From positions 1 through 64,000 of the IMG/VR virus record IMGVR_UViG_3300035228_001973: a stretch of 64,000 nt of DNA; one strand, 5' to 3'. This DNA comes from a virus. Every line of letters begins with the position of its first letter. The stretch's first letter is position 1. The notes under the pieces are model-generated. The model did not search any database and was not told where the DNA came from. It was given only the letters and a program-made list of their open reading frames with translations. Positions 7,192 to 16,167 of this stretch are shown in pieces. Both the position numbers and the translations under genes were made by a program.

Positions 7192-9021
7192 TTATTTTAA
7201 ACCTGGTCCGAATCCTTCAGGATTACTTTTTGGATTACCTGTAACTTCTGTTATTTTCTTATAAATAAAGTTTTTATATGAAGTAGAAAAATTACCTTCA
7301 ACACCTGGTGATGTTGTTGTTTTTTGGTCCGTCCATGTTCCTATGTAAGGAACAAAAGGTCCAGTTTGTTTATAATCATCATTCTTTGATTGAATTGGTC
7401 CGTCAGCATAAACTTGGTTACCTTCATCATCATACCCATAAAAATATAGACCGTCATCTAATATAGCAACACCAAAAGTTGCGTAAGTTGTTGGTTTAGG
7501 CCATTGTGTTTTATACATGTCCTCCCACTTAGCCTCTAATTTATTATATCCTTTTGCTCCTGATACTTCGGTGTTCCAACTCATTTGAGATGATGGAATA
7601 GTATCATTACCATTAGGTAAGTTAGCTTGAGGTCCTTCAACTTGCCACTTAGTTTCCATAATATCAATTTCTCTACCAAATTGACCAAACTTTTGATTAC
7701 CTCCTTTTGGGTTATCATCTAAATAATATTGGTTATCCCATGTCATATTTACTCTTTCAGCAAGATAAAATGTTTCACAAAATAAACTATCAGGAATTCC
7801 ACTACCTCCATTGGAACCTATCATTATATCAATTTGCCATACACCATTCATACCAACCCCATAAGCATTATCATCTGTTTTCATATCAGAGTCTAAAACA
7901 TTTACTGGATAAGCTCTACTTCCGTAATTGTAACCGTATTTTGAATCACCTGTTTGTTGTGTACTTTGTACCGTTGATATTCCATCCGATTTCCATCTTA
8001 ATGTGTCATTAAAATTATAATCTTGAGTCCAAACAGAACCAGGAGGTGTAAACGTTGTAGTTTTTGCCGAAGACTGTCCACTTGTCCAATTAATTAATCC
8101 TGTCGTATAAGGAGCAGGTAACGATGATTTCATATATTTTACCTCATATGAGTTATCCCCTAATTTATTAAATCCTAAAATACCATCTGGATTGTTACCA
8201 CTGTCCATAGAAACTGGAGGGTCAATGGGTGCATAATCACCTGATGTTTCCTTAAAATGTACTGTGGTTGTTGGAGGAAGATAAGTAGTCCCATTCAGCA
8301 TATCTAAAACTATATAACCCCAATCACCACCATTAACAGTCCAAGTATCACCTGGTAGTAATATTGTCCCTTCAGGTGGAGAAAAATCTTCGTGTCCTGT
8401 TTGCGCATTACCCTTAGCTACTCTAAAAGAAACATCTGTTGATGTGTTTTTCCATGTTTGATTAGACATAGTTGATAAGTTACTTTCAGGACATATACAT
8501 GGGTCTTTGAATGGACATGGACAACCCTCAACACCTACAGGACTAACTTTACCTGTGGTAGCATCCACACTTACAAAACCTTTACTAGTTGTGAAAATGT
8601 ATTGTGAGAAGTTAAAACTCGGTTCCAATGGTCTTCTTAATACCACTTCAGACCAATCAGCAACTCCTTCAACTCCTGTACCATACCCCGCATCCAATAA
8701 TAATTGTTCAGCATCCTCTAGTGTAAGTTTTACAGGTAACTTAATTACCTCATCCTCCATAAATGGAGAATTAATCACTCTAGATTTTGTCTTTCCATTA
8801 GAATCACACAACACCTCAATAGTAGTGTTGTTAACACCCGCGAATACCGATTTAACACCCGTTAATTCTTTAGTTGCAGTTGATTCATAAAATAAAGCGG
8901 TAGTATCAATACTTTTTGCCGCTTTCTGTGTTTGATTTACCATCTCATTGAAAGTTAAATCGTTTTGTTGAGCACATCCAATTAAGAGTAATCCCAACAT
9001 CATTGTTAATAGTTTTTTCAT
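7192..9021 (-). CDS. Large lipoprotein with GH16-type catalytic motif
   Basis: The 609-residue protein begins with a clear lipoprotein signal (LLGLLLIGC, Cys16). A small domain follows to about 180, ending in a Cys-rich piece (CPCPFKDPCICPES). Residues 200-600 are beta-rich with many aromatic residues. EIDIME at 451-456 matches the GH16 active-site pattern E-x-D-x-x-E, with nucleophile and acid/base glutamates in place. GH16 enzymes cut beta-glucans, agars, carrageenans and porphyrans. The rest of the family was not recognised, so a non-catalytic carbohydrate-binding protein of the same fold is an alternative. It would sit on the cell envelope, and a sulfatase gene lies just upstream in the same transcript. 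Confidence 0.6.
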   Translation of the reverse strand: MKKLLTMMLGLLLIGCAQQNDLTFNEMVNQTQKAAKSIDTTALFYESTATKELTGVKSVFAGVNNTTIEVLCDSNGKTKSRVINSPFMEDEVIKLPVKLTLEDAEQLLLDAGYGTGVEGVADWSEVVLRRPLEPSFNFSQYIFTTSKGFVSVDATTGKVSPVGVEGCPCPFKDPCICPESNLSTMSNQTWKNTSTDVSFRVAKGNAQTGHEDFSPPEGTILLPGDTWTVNGGDWGYIVLDMLNGTTYLPPTTTVHFKETSGDYAPIDPPVSMDSGNNPDGILGFNKLGDNSYEVKYMKSSLPAPYTTGLINWTSGQSSAKTTTFTPPGSVWTQDYNFNDTLRWKSDGISTVQSTQQTGDSKYGYNYGSRAYPVNVLDSDMKTDDNAYGVGMNGVWQIDIMIGSNGGSGIPDSLFCETFYLAERVNMTWDNQYYLDDNPKGGNQKFGQFGREIDIMETKWQVEGPQANLPNGNDTIPSSQMSWNTEVSGAKGYNKLEAKWEDMYKTQWPKPTTYATFGVAILDDGLYFYGYDDEGNQVYADGPIQSKNDDYKQTGPFVPYIGTWTDQKTTTSPGVEGNFSTSYKNFIYKKITEVTGNPKSNPEGFGPGLK

Positions 9022-9149
9022 TTTTGTTTTTTTGTTTTATCTTTATTTATTATATTGCCGTACTCATCACATAAAGGTGCGGTTATAATTTCATAAATTA
9101 TAAATATCCATGAAATTAAGAATGAACCTATGATTATTTTGATTAACAT
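9018..9149 (-). CDS. Small membrane protein
   Basis: A 43-residue frame (MLIKIIIGSFLISWIFIIYE, then a short polar tail ending DKTKKQK) lies between the sulfatase and the lipoprotein. It has one membrane span at 1-20. Its stop overlaps the lipoprotein start as ATGA, which is strong packing evidence that it is translated. The function is unknown. Confidence 0.6.
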   Translation of the reverse strand: MLIKIIIGSFLISWIFIIYEIITAPLCDEYGNIINKDKTKKQK

Positions 9150-9155
9150 ATTATT

Positions 9156-10769
9156 CTATTTTTCCGTATTTTTTTCTTCGTTTATATCAAAATTCTCCTT
9201 CTCATAACCCTCTATATCATTGTAAGCATAAGTCTCAAAATTAGGATTTGTTTCAACCCAAGTTTTATATTCGTATTGGTTATTTTTATTAACAAATACC
9301 TCATTGACTCTTAACTTTCTTTCTTCTAATTCCATCAACTGTTGATGTAAGTATTCCCTTTGTTCTCTATACTTAGGTTTATAAGCTAAATTATGTAATT
9401 CCTCAGTATCATTAACTAAGTCATATAACTCATACTCTTTTTGATATCTACCTAATGAATCGAAATAATATGTGTACTTCCAATCGTGTGTACGGATTGC
9501 CCTTAATCTATTAGTCGCTTTAACAGAAGATGGTAAGTTATTTGAGCCCGACTTAGTATCATCAAAAGTAAATAATATAGAATCTTGAACTGATTTACCT
9601 TCCTCAATTATTGGAATTAAACTCTCACCTCTAGCGTTACTATCTTTAGGTACCCCGACAATCTCAGATATCGTTGGAAATATGTCAATGAGTGTCGCTA
9701 ACTCATCTGACGATTCTTTTTTGTTAAACACAATAGGGTTTGATATTACCATAGGTATTCTTAACGCTTCTTCATAAGCAACAAAAGCCTTTTGTCTCAT
9801 ACCACCATGTGACATCCCCATTTCTCCGTGGTCCGCCAATCGTATAACTACCGCGTCATCAGCAAGTCTACTACCTTTGGTATCATCATAAAGTACATCA
9901 ATAAATTTACCAATTTCACCATCAATCTTAGTTAGTAAGTATGCGTAAAAATTTAAGTAATTTAATTTCATATCATCATTTCGTAAGACACCTAATAAAC
10001 CATCGGCAGCAATGTTTGTTTGTAGTTGAGCCATAGGTTTACCATTTTTAAGTAACTGTTCCGTAACTGTAGGTGGTAAGTCGGTAATAGTTCTACCAGT
10101 ATATTCATCGGGAGTATAACCAAATTGTACTGACTTTGGATAACCTAACACATCATGAGGATTTACTAAACTTAATACTAAACAATAAGGTTTTCTTGGT
10201 TCACCCTTTTGTCTACTGATTCTTACCTGTTCTAAATACTCTATACCTTCTTTCACATACCTTGCATCAGCATTTGGATAACCCCCACCAAAGTTTTCAG
10301 GTTTCGCATCTTCACCCGCATCAGGTCCAACCCAACCTTTAAACCCATAAAGTGATATTTCTTTAGCTAATGGGTCACCACCATCAGCACCTTTACTTAA
10401 ATGCCATTTACCTCTGTACTGTACATCGTAACCGATACTATCTAACATCTTACCAATGTTATTACTTTTATTATTTAATTGTATTTCACCAGGTGAATAT
10501 ATACCACCTGTTGTTAGTGTTTCAGTACATTGATGTTGTGATGGGTACGTACCAGTAAATAAAGTGGCTCTACTCGGTGTACACATACAACTATTACAAA
10601 AGGCCTTATCAAAGGTGAAACCATTATCTTTTAATTTAGTTAGTGTTGGTAGATTTTTTCGTTCCCACCCTTCAGGAAAGTATTGAGTGGCTCTCTCTTG
10701 GTCTGTTATTATTATTACAATATCAGGTTTATCAACAAGTAATTCTTTAAATTTGTTTTGTTTTTTCAT
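9156..10769 (-). CDS. Type I sulfatase (S1 family)
   Basis: The 537-residue protein is a full-length arylsulfatase-fold enzyme. Metal-binding DIVIIITDQ is near residue 16. The formylglycine motif is CTPSR at 63-67 inside CMCTPSRATLFTG, where C63 is the residue converted to formylglycine. RGKWHL, LADHGEMGMSHGG (metal site) and the C-terminal WKYTYYF/ELYDLVNDTEELHNL block follow. It removes sulfate esters from carbohydrates or other organic sulfates. No signal peptide is seen, unlike most polysaccharide sulfatases, so it would act in the cytoplasm, after lysis or on the virion. Activation needs a formylglycine-generating enzyme, which is not in this window. It is co-directional with the GH16-like lipoprotein. 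Confidence 0.93.
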   Translation of the reverse strand: MKKQNKFKELLVDKPDIVIIITDQERATQYFPEGWERKNLPTLTKLKDNGFTFDKAFCNSCMCTPSRATLFTGTYPSQHQCTETLTTGGIYSPGEIQLNNKSNNIGKMLDSIGYDVQYRGKWHLSKGADGGDPLAKEISLYGFKGWVGPDAGEDAKPENFGGGYPNADARYVKEGIEYLEQVRISRQKGEPRKPYCLVLSLVNPHDVLGYPKSVQFGYTPDEYTGRTITDLPPTVTEQLLKNGKPMAQLQTNIAADGLLGVLRNDDMKLNYLNFYAYLLTKIDGEIGKFIDVLYDDTKGSRLADDAVVIRLADHGEMGMSHGGMRQKAFVAYEEALRIPMVISNPIVFNKKESSDELATLIDIFPTISEIVGVPKDSNARGESLIPIIEEGKSVQDSILFTFDDTKSGSNNLPSSVKATNRLRAIRTHDWKYTYYFDSLGRYQKEYELYDLVNDTEELHNLAYKPKYREQREYLHQQLMELEERKLRVNEVFVNKNNQYEYKTWVETNPNFETYAYNDIEGYEKENFDINEEKNTEK

Positions 10770-10824
10770 GATGTATTTTTTTAAAAAGTATTAAATAAGA
10801 TACTTTAGTGTATAGTTAATTGTT

Positions 10825-10832
10825 TATTTATA
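10825..10832 (+). promoter_or_regulatory. TATTTATA element (putative phage promoter)
   Basis: One of about fifteen copies of a TATTTATA-type element placed shortly upstream of start codons, here 27 bases before the ATG at 10859. Confidence 0.3.
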
Positions 10833-10858
10833 CTTATTACTAACTAAAATTAAAAGAT

Positions 10859-11212
10859 ATGGCACACCCTATTTTACACTCTAAATCATCCGCTAAAAAG
10901 TTTGGTGGGAAACCTGAAGATTATTTACATATACATAATTGGTTTGATGAAACTAAATCATGGATTGGAACATCTTTTCATCGAATATTTAGACACCATT
11001 CAGAAGGTATCTTTGAATGTGAGAAAACCTTTGGTGAGTCATTCTTAAATTCAGACGGTAAAGAAGTTTTTGTTCGTTACATAGGTGAACAACACGTTAA
11101 AGAAGATTGTAATAACTATATTCCATCAGCAAAAGAATGGGTAGATGCTTTAAATAATAAAGAAAAACCCTTATGGATGATGAAAACTATGAAATTAAAG
11201 TTCACTGACTAA
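10859..11212 (+). CDS. DUF6915-like protein
   Basis: The protein (117 aa) starts MAHPILHSKSSAKKFGGKPE and contains DYLHIHNWFDETK, HRIFRHHSEGIFECEKTFG, SDGKEVFVRYIGEQHVKEDC and IPSAKEW. These His-rich blocks fit the DUF6915 family known from phages and bacteria. The conserved histidines suggest a metal site, but the family has no established function. It begins a two-gene plus-strand unit with its own upstream promoter-like element. Confidence 0.75.
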   Translation: MAHPILHSKSSAKKFGGKPEDYLHIHNWFDETKSWIGTSFHRIFRHHSEGIFECEKTFGESFLNSDGKEVFVRYIGEQHVKEDCNNYIPSAKEWVDALNNKEKPLWMMKTMKLKFTD

Positions 11213-11221
11213 TATTTATAT
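11213..11221 (+). promoter_or_regulatory. TATTTATAT element (putative phage promoter)
   Basis: TATTTATAT lies 12 bases upstream of the ATG at 11234, in the short gap after the DUF6915-like gene; same element as upstream of many other genes here. Confidence 0.3.
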
Positions 11222-11233
11222 ATAAAAACTATC

Positions 11234-11905
11234 ATGGAACAGAAATACAAAGTACTATTTAATTTAATTAATCCGGCATTCTTAAAATCAGGGTGTAAAA
11301 AAGCCGTTATGGAGTTTGATGAAGCCTTCTCAATCTATCAAGATGGGTATTATTGTGGTTATCAAAATAGTGGTAGTCCAAAAAGTTTCTTAATTCCTAT
11401 TGAACGTGAACTTAGTGAGTATGTTGAAGAGGCTGTCGGTGATAATACTTGGCACGAAGAGACAGGTAGTGAATACTACACTTATGAAGTTGAAATTAAC
11501 TCTGAATATAGAAGTGTTGAAATATTCGGAACCTACACAGTTTACGGTACCGAACCCATTAATGAAGTAGTAATAGATGAGGAAGAAGAACCAGAAGAAT
11601 TTAAACCTATCTTTGATTACTTAAACGATGAAGGGTCCGACATATTAGAAGTTAATGTAGACGCTGGTGGAGATAGTGGTTGGATTCACGACACAAACGA
11701 TGACGTTAATGGTAATACTATACAAACTTCAGACCAAATGGAAGAAGTATGTTATAGACTATTAAACCAACATCCTGGATGGGAAATTAATGAAGGTTCT
11801 CACGCTAAATTCACATTCGACCCACATAGACGTATTTTGATATGGGAATTCGCTTACAATACTGAAGAACAGGCAAGAGAATTAGTGTCTTCTGAAAAGT
11901 TTTAA
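11234..11905 (+). CDS. Hypothetical acidic protein
   Basis: The protein has 223 residues and is strongly acidic (IDEEEEPEEFKP near the middle). It is rich in Tyr and Trp with a C-terminal block HPGWEINEGSHAKFTFDPHR. The length and composition suggest a soluble alpha/beta protein. No family was recognised. Its stop overlaps the convergent gene at 11902 by 4 bases. Confidence 0.7.
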   Translation: MEQKYKVLFNLINPAFLKSGCKKAVMEFDEAFSIYQDGYYCGYQNSGSPKSFLIPIERELSEYVEEAVGDNTWHEETGSEYYTYEVEINSEYRSVEIFGTYTVYGTEPINEVVIDEEEEPEEFKPIFDYLNDEGSDILEVNVDAGGDSGWIHDTNDDVNGNTIQTSDQMEEVCYRLLNQHPGWEINEGSHAKFTFDPHRRILIWEFAYNTEEQARELVSSEKF

Positions 11906-12306
11906 GTTAATTTTTCACCAATTTTATCACCAAACATTAACTCACGTTTCCACTTTAAATCTTTGGATTTATAACTGAGGTAACTCTCCACACCTGAAAT
12001 TAATGCCCCTTCAAACGTATCGTAATCCAAATCAGAAACACCTAAGTTAGTTTCGTCACAAAGAATATCCTCCTCCTGTCCAAAATCATTTAAGTCTATA
12101 ACTGAGTAATAATAAGAAAGTTCAGGACCTTCGCTCGCATCTCTAAAAGGTAAGGCGGTAATATAAATGTGTTGGTTACGTAACCACGATAAAACATCAT
12201 CCATATCAGGATATTTGTTCAAAGCGGTAACATCACCGACTTTTACGGTCTCAAAGGGGTAAACACATGTTTGTAGGTAGGTGAAGATTGTTTCAGTAAT
12301 TCGCAT
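11902..12306 (-). CDS. Hypothetical protein
   Basis: The 134-residue protein contains AGLSY-like acidic and aromatic patches (ASEGPELSYYYSVIDL, FGQEEDILCDE, SYLSYKSKDLKWK). No signal peptide or membrane span is seen and no family was recognised. It converges on the preceding plus-strand gene. Confidence 0.65.
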   Translation of the reverse strand: MRITETIFTYLQTCVYPFETVKVGDVTALNKYPDMDDVLSWLRNQHIYITALPFRDASEGPELSYYYSVIDLNDFGQEEDILCDETNLGVSDLDYDTFEGALISGVESYLSYKSKDLKWKRELMFGDKIGEKLT

Positions 12307-12351
12307 AAGATTATTTATTTTCTACAAACTTAAAATAAATAATGGAATTAA

Positions 12352-13260
12352 TCAACCTTTTTTTGTTCGATTTTCACTAAAAGTAGCGCTATGTCCTAAT
12401 TTAGGATGGTTAGACAGCGATTTAGAGTTATAAATGGATTTGAAACTATTTTCATTAACTATGTTGTAATCGATACTATCTGAATCTAAACCATATGGCT
12501 GTGTTATACTATCCACATAATCTCTAAGTACATCACCAATTTCATAACCTATTTCATCCAAAACACCCTTAACACTCTCAGGTACATTATCGTTATTATT
12601 CCATAAATCACCTAACATATAAGTTTCACCATCATTCATTAAAGTTACAGATGAGTTTTCACCATTAATTGTAACCATAACATCATAATACACATTATAT
12701 TCTGATATGTCCGATGATAAGGGATGATGGGTCTGACCCGTATAAACGTCCATAATCACCTCACTAATAATTCCCTCAATCTCATAACCAGCTTGAACAT
12801 AACTAAATGGTTCACCGACCTTTAATTCTTTTTTAATTTTCTCGTAAAGATTATGAATTCCACCAAAGTACTCAATTTTATAAGTTAATATTTTATCTTT
12901 ATCCTCTTTATTAGAAATATCCAACCCTAAATAATGGTAAATAGGTGTAGATTCAACACCTTTGTCGTCCCAATACTTAAATAATAAATCTTTTTGTTTT
13001 TCGTTTTCCTGTAACGATTCCTTTTCCTTTGAGAAATAATCTTTATTCTTAATAAGAAAATCGTAGAAATATTCTAATGGTAATTGTTTTTTTGTTCCTT
13101 CATACTTTTGTGATAAGTCTTGATATACCTCATCTAACATACCCATATTTAGACCTTTAATTAAGTCACTAAATATGTCAGCAAATAGCGCAAACATTTT
13201 TATGTCAACACCACTGTATCGTTCGTGAACTATATTTTCTAAGAGTTTAAGTAGTTTCAT
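12352..13260 (-). CDS. Hypothetical protein with possible propeptide
   Basis: This 302-residue protein begins MKLLKLLENIVHERYSG, a short amphipathic start with L-L-E that resembles other N-termini in this window fitting the T4 prohead-protease rule (I/L)-x-E. The rest is acidic and mixed alpha/beta (YVQAGYEIEGIISEVIMDVYTG). No family was recognised. A virion-internal protein is possible. An ATAAATATA element lies 5 bases upstream. Confidence 0.65.
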   Translation of the reverse strand: MKLLKLLENIVHERYSGVDIKMFALFADIFSDLIKGLNMGMLDEVYQDLSQKYEGTKKQLPLEYFYDFLIKNKDYFSKEKESLQENEKQKDLLFKYWDDKGVESTPIYHYLGLDISNKEDKDKILTYKIEYFGGIHNLYEKIKKELKVGEPFSYVQAGYEIEGIISEVIMDVYTGQTHHPLSSDISEYNVYYDVMVTINGENSSVTLMNDGETYMLGDLWNNNDNVPESVKGVLDEIGYEIGDVLRDYVDSITQPYGLDSDSIDYNIVNENSFKSIYNSKSLSNHPKLGHSATFSENRTKKG

Positions 13261-13265
13261 TACAG

Positions 13266-13274
13266 ATAAATATA
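13266..13274 (-). promoter_or_regulatory. TATATTTAT element (putative phage promoter)
   Basis: Reads TATATTTAT on the minus strand, 5 bases before the ATG at 13260. The very small gap means either a leaderless transcript or a role in translation instead. Confidence 0.3.
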
Positions 13275-13275
13275 T

Positions 13276-13866
13276 CTAAAATGTAGTTTGCCACTCTTTA
13301 AATTCTTTTCGGTCTTCTTTACTAATCCATAATTCGTGACCCTCTAAAGAGTTATGATTAATTTCAACCCAATTCGGTATTAAATTTCTTTGGTGGTTTT
13401 CCCATATATGATAGGTTAATTGTTCAATACTTTTTCTAAGGTAACCTGAACTCTCAGGGAAGTCTTCCATCACCATCTGTCTATAAACCCCCCACTCATA
13501 GTTATGACTTTGGTCTTTGACGAATGGATTTCTTTCAGTATATCTTTCAATACTATTTATGTCTTTATACATAAAAACAACTAAGACATCTTTTAACATA
13601 TCTTTTATTCTATGTAAATGACCTGATTGTGATGGGGTAAAAGAAATAAATTCATTATCTTTATTATCTTTATGAAATTTTAATAACCCGTCATCCTCAT
13701 TATATTTATTTAAATCCCACGCATATTCTGCTCTTTTTTCTTTTAAGTTAAAATCATGAGAAATAATCTTAGTACATATTTTATTACCCGCACCGTGAGG
13801 ACCCGTAACTATTATCTTTTTGTAATTACCAATTACCCTTTTTAAATCATTATAATTTCTATTCAT
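13276..13866 (-). CDS. P-loop NTPase or kinase-like protein
   Basis: The N-terminal strand KKIIVTGPHGAGNKICTKII (about 17-36) looks like a Walker A loop with an extra Asn (GPHGAGNK instead of GxxxxGK). It is followed by mixed helices and the strand DVLVVFMYKD, which could be the Walker B region. The size (196 aa) fits a nucleotide kinase or a sulfotransferase-like P-loop protein. The acceptor is unknown, and the odd P-loop leaves room for a non-catalytic role. Confidence 0.6.
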   Translation of the reverse strand: MNRNYNDLKRVIGNYKKIIVTGPHGAGNKICTKIISHDFNLKEKRAEYAWDLNKYNEDDGLLKFHKDNKDNEFISFTPSQSGHLHRIKDMLKDVLVVFMYKDINSIERYTERNPFVKDQSHNYEWGVYRQMVMEDFPESSGYLRKSIEQLTYHIWENHQRNLIPNWVEINHNSLEGHELWISKEDRKEFKEWQTTF

Positions 13867-14254
13867 CTTTTTTAATATTTTCGGTAATTATTTTACTCAA
13901 ATTATCACCGTATAAATTAGGAAACTCACATTGTAAATCTTTTAATGGTATAACTATACCTCCCCATTCTTCCTGTTCATGTATTTCATTAACCATAAAA
14001 TTATAAAAGTCTATGCTTTGTTTAGACCTAAAAACTTCTCTTATTATTTTTTGTATATGAGTAAACTCTTTATTACGTAAATCAACACCCGTAACGTTTT
14101 TAGCTCTACCCCACACAAATTTAACCCTTGAGTTTATATCGACAGTATGGGTTTCAGTATTATCTTCGAACACATCCCTTAAAAATATCTCTTTACTACT
14201 GTTTATCTCAAACGTATAGTATCTTTGGATGAAGTTAATTACGTTTTTCTCCAT
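13859..14254 (-). CDS. Hypothetical protein
   Basis: The 131-residue protein has an aromatic N-terminus (MEKNVINFIQRYYTFEI) and a basic middle with RVKFVWGRAKNVTG. Its stop overlaps the P-loop gene by 8 bases and its start overlaps the gene above by 20 bases, so the three are probably translated from one message. No family was recognised. Confidence 0.65.
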   Translation of the reverse strand: MEKNVINFIQRYYTFEINSSKEIFLRDVFEDNTETHTVDINSRVKFVWGRAKNVTGVDLRNKEFTHIQKIIREVFRSKQSIDFYNFMVNEIHEQEEWGGIVIPLKDLQCEFPNLYGDNLSKIITENIKKDE

Positions 14255-14438
14255 CGCCTTCTCCTTTTAAGATAGAACAATAATAATAATCACCAGTATC
14301 TTTAAACTTATCAAATAAAAACTTTCTTACTGAATCCGAATCATATTCTTTAAGTAAGGTAGACGCGTAAAGGTGTTTAGCACTATCCCACACATCATCT
14401 CTTTCAATATTATCAATAAGAATTTGTTTACTTAACAT
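14235..14438 (-). CDS. Small hypothetical protein
   Basis: A 67-residue charged protein lies directly after thymidylate synthase (3-base gap), with RDDVWDSAKHLYAS and LKEYDSDSVRKFLFDKF suggesting two helices. No family was recognised. Tight packing on both sides supports it being real. Confidence 0.6.
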   Translation of the reverse strand: MLSKQILIDNIERDDVWDSAKHLYASTLLKEYDSDSVRKFLFDKFKDTGDYYYCSILKGEGDGEKRN

Positions 14439-14441
14439 CGT

Positions 14442-15500
14442 TTAATTACTTAATGGAGCTTTAATAGTTGGTTTATAATTATAATTTATTAATTCATAGT
14501 TGAATTCACCACCTAATAAATTAACACTTTTAAAGTTAATATGTGGTAAATCATAACCTTCTCTCTTAATCTGTTCTTTAGCCTGATTTAAATGATTTTG
14601 ATATAAATGGACATCACCTAAATTACCTATTAATTGGTCTGGTATCATATGTACCTCTTTTGCAATTAACATAAGTAAAGTAGCATATGAAGAAATATTA
14701 AATGGTAACCCTAAGAATGTATCTACCGACCTTTGGTTCCACATTAATGATATCGCTCTCTTTGGTGTTGGTTCATGTCTTGTGTCGTCAAAATTAGGGA
14801 GGTTTTTAGGGTCGAAATATCTTTCCATACCTGTCTCATAATTATTTTTGAACCAGTATTCATATCTCTCTTTGTCAGTTAATAATCTAGTATATATTTG
14901 AAACCCATAATGACATGGAGGTAAAGTCATTAAATCTAACTCACCAACATTCCAAGCACTAACCATTAACCTTCTTGAGTCTGGATTCCTTTTAAGTTGT
15001 TCAAGTAAATTTTTAATTTGGTCAACACTTTTTTCGTTATAAACTTGTAACGTATCCCCTTCAAATACTTGCTCACCTTCTTGAAACCATCCTCTCCACT
15101 GAGCACCATATACAGGACCTAACTCTCCCCATATCTTCGCAAATTCATCATCGGTTTTGATTCGTTCAATAAACTCATCCATAGTATCAGGCCAATTACC
15201 TTTATACTCATTAGTTTTACTAATATAGTTTTTGAAAGCATCACCATTCCATATATGACAATTATTATCAACTAAGTATTTGATATTAGTATCACCTTTT
15301 AGAAACCATTTTAACTCAGTCATCATAGTTTTGACTGCCATCTTCTTAGTGGTAAGAAGAGGAAACCCTTCTTTCATATTATGTCTTATAGTGTAACCAA
15401 AAATAGACTTAGTACCCGTACCAGTCCTATCTGATTTATCTACACCATGTTCTAAAATAGTAGATAGTAATTCGTTATATTGTTTATCAATACTATTCAT
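14442..15500 (-). CDS. thyA: Thymidylate synthase
   Basis: The 352-residue ThyA is recognised by DRTGTGTKSIFG, FPLLTTKKM, GELGPVYGAQWRGW, RRLMVSAWNVGELDLMTLPPCHYGFQIY with the catalytic C196, and FLGLPFNISSYATLL. It methylates dUMP with methylene-THF. It is about 90 residues longer than E. coli ThyA, with insertions at about 90-125 and 205-240. With SHMT and DHFR in the same window it gives a closed dTMP cycle for phage DNA synthesis. Confidence 0.97.
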   Translation of the reverse strand: MNSIDKQYNELLSTILEHGVDKSDRTGTGTKSIFGYTIRHNMKEGFPLLTTKKMAVKTMMTELKWFLKGDTNIKYLVDNNCHIWNGDAFKNYISKTNEYKGNWPDTMDEFIERIKTDDEFAKIWGELGPVYGAQWRGWFQEGEQVFEGDTLQVYNEKSVDQIKNLLEQLKRNPDSRRLMVSAWNVGELDLMTLPPCHYGFQIYTRLLTDKERYEYWFKNNYETGMERYFDPKNLPNFDDTRHEPTPKRAISLMWNQRSVDTFLGLPFNISSYATLLMLIAKEVHMIPDQLIGNLGDVHLYQNHLNQAKEQIKREGYDLPHINFKSVNLLGGEFNYELINYNYKPTIKAPLSN

Positions 15501-15505
15501 TTTAC

Positions 15506-15721
15506 TTATGAGTGTAAGTATTCAATAATAGTTGATTGTTGTGGTACTCTAATAATTGGAACACTCGGACCCGCAGGTTCTTGTTTTTGTCTAACTTCGT
15601 AATAGTTATTCCCATCATCTTTAATTGTTGTCACATTTGGATATTCAACAACATGAGTCTTTTCCATGTCAGGTTTATAAACCAAAGTATGTTTTTTTGT
15701 ATTAAACGTTAATTTTATCAT
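15506..15721 (-). CDS. Small hypothetical protein
   Basis: The 71-residue protein (MIKLTFNTKKHTLVYK..., C-terminus RVPQQSTIIEYLHS) lies 5 bases before thyA in the same transcript. It is beta-rich with a conserved-looking VEYPNVTTIKDDGNNYYEV segment. No family was recognised. Confidence 0.6.
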   Translation of the reverse strand: MIKLTFNTKKHTLVYKPDMEKTHVVEYPNVTTIKDDGNNYYEVRQKQEPAGPSVPIIRVPQQSTIIEYLHS

Positions 15722-15753
15722 CTTATATTATTTTTTAGTATTTTTAAGGCATT

Positions 15754-15786
15754 AAAAAACCTTTCTCCTAAAATAGAAGAAAGGTT
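15754..15786 (-). terminator. Rho-independent terminator
   Basis: On the minus strand AACCTTTCT pairs with AGAAAGGTT (9 pairs, 11-base loop) and is followed by six T. It ends the short transcript of the gene at 15812 and separates it from thyA. Confidence 0.85.
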
Positions 15787-15811
15787 AGTATTTGTCAATA
15801 TATTATTTAAA

Positions 15812-16111
15812 TTAAGTTCCGATAACTAACTCGTCATAATTCAGTTTTTCCATACCTTTTAGCTCTTCCTCAGCCTCATCGTACATGAAAGATTTTACAA
15901 CTGAAACAACACTCTGTTCTGATTGAGCAATTTTACTTTCCATCCAATCATCAAGTTGTTCACCTTCTTCCATTTGTTCCCACATTTTATATGCTAGTGT
16001 GGCTATTGTAAATAATTGTTGTTTTGCCATATAAGAACCATCATGAGAACCCTCTTTAATGTTTGACTTTAATTTACGTAATTGTGATTCAGTTATTATT
16101 ATGTTTGACAT
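15812..16111 (-). CDS. Hypothetical protein with IITES N-terminus
   Basis: The 99-residue protein starts MSNIIITESQLRKLKSN, a start repeated in other proteins here and matching the (I/L)-x-E prohead-protease rule (after E8). The remainder is helical and acidic (MWEQMEEGEQLDDWMESK). It stands alone between two terminators with its own TATTTATA element. The function is unknown; a small internal virion protein is possible. Confidence 0.65.
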   Translation of the reverse strand: MSNIIITESQLRKLKSNIKEGSHDGSYMAKQQLFTIATLAYKMWEQMEEGEQLDDWMESKIAQSEQSVVSVVKSFMYDEAEEELKGMEKLNYDELVIGT

Positions 16112-16129
16112 ATCCGTTGGTATTTTATT

Positions 16130-16138
16130 ATAAATATA
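16130..16138 (-). promoter_or_regulatory. TATATTTAT element (putative phage promoter)
   Basis: TATATTTAT on the minus strand, 18 bases before the ATG at 16111 and just after a terminator, where a new promoter is needed. This makes it one of the better supported copies. Confidence 0.4.
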
Positions 16139-16167
16139 GTTATATTAGTAAAATTGTAGATTATTAA

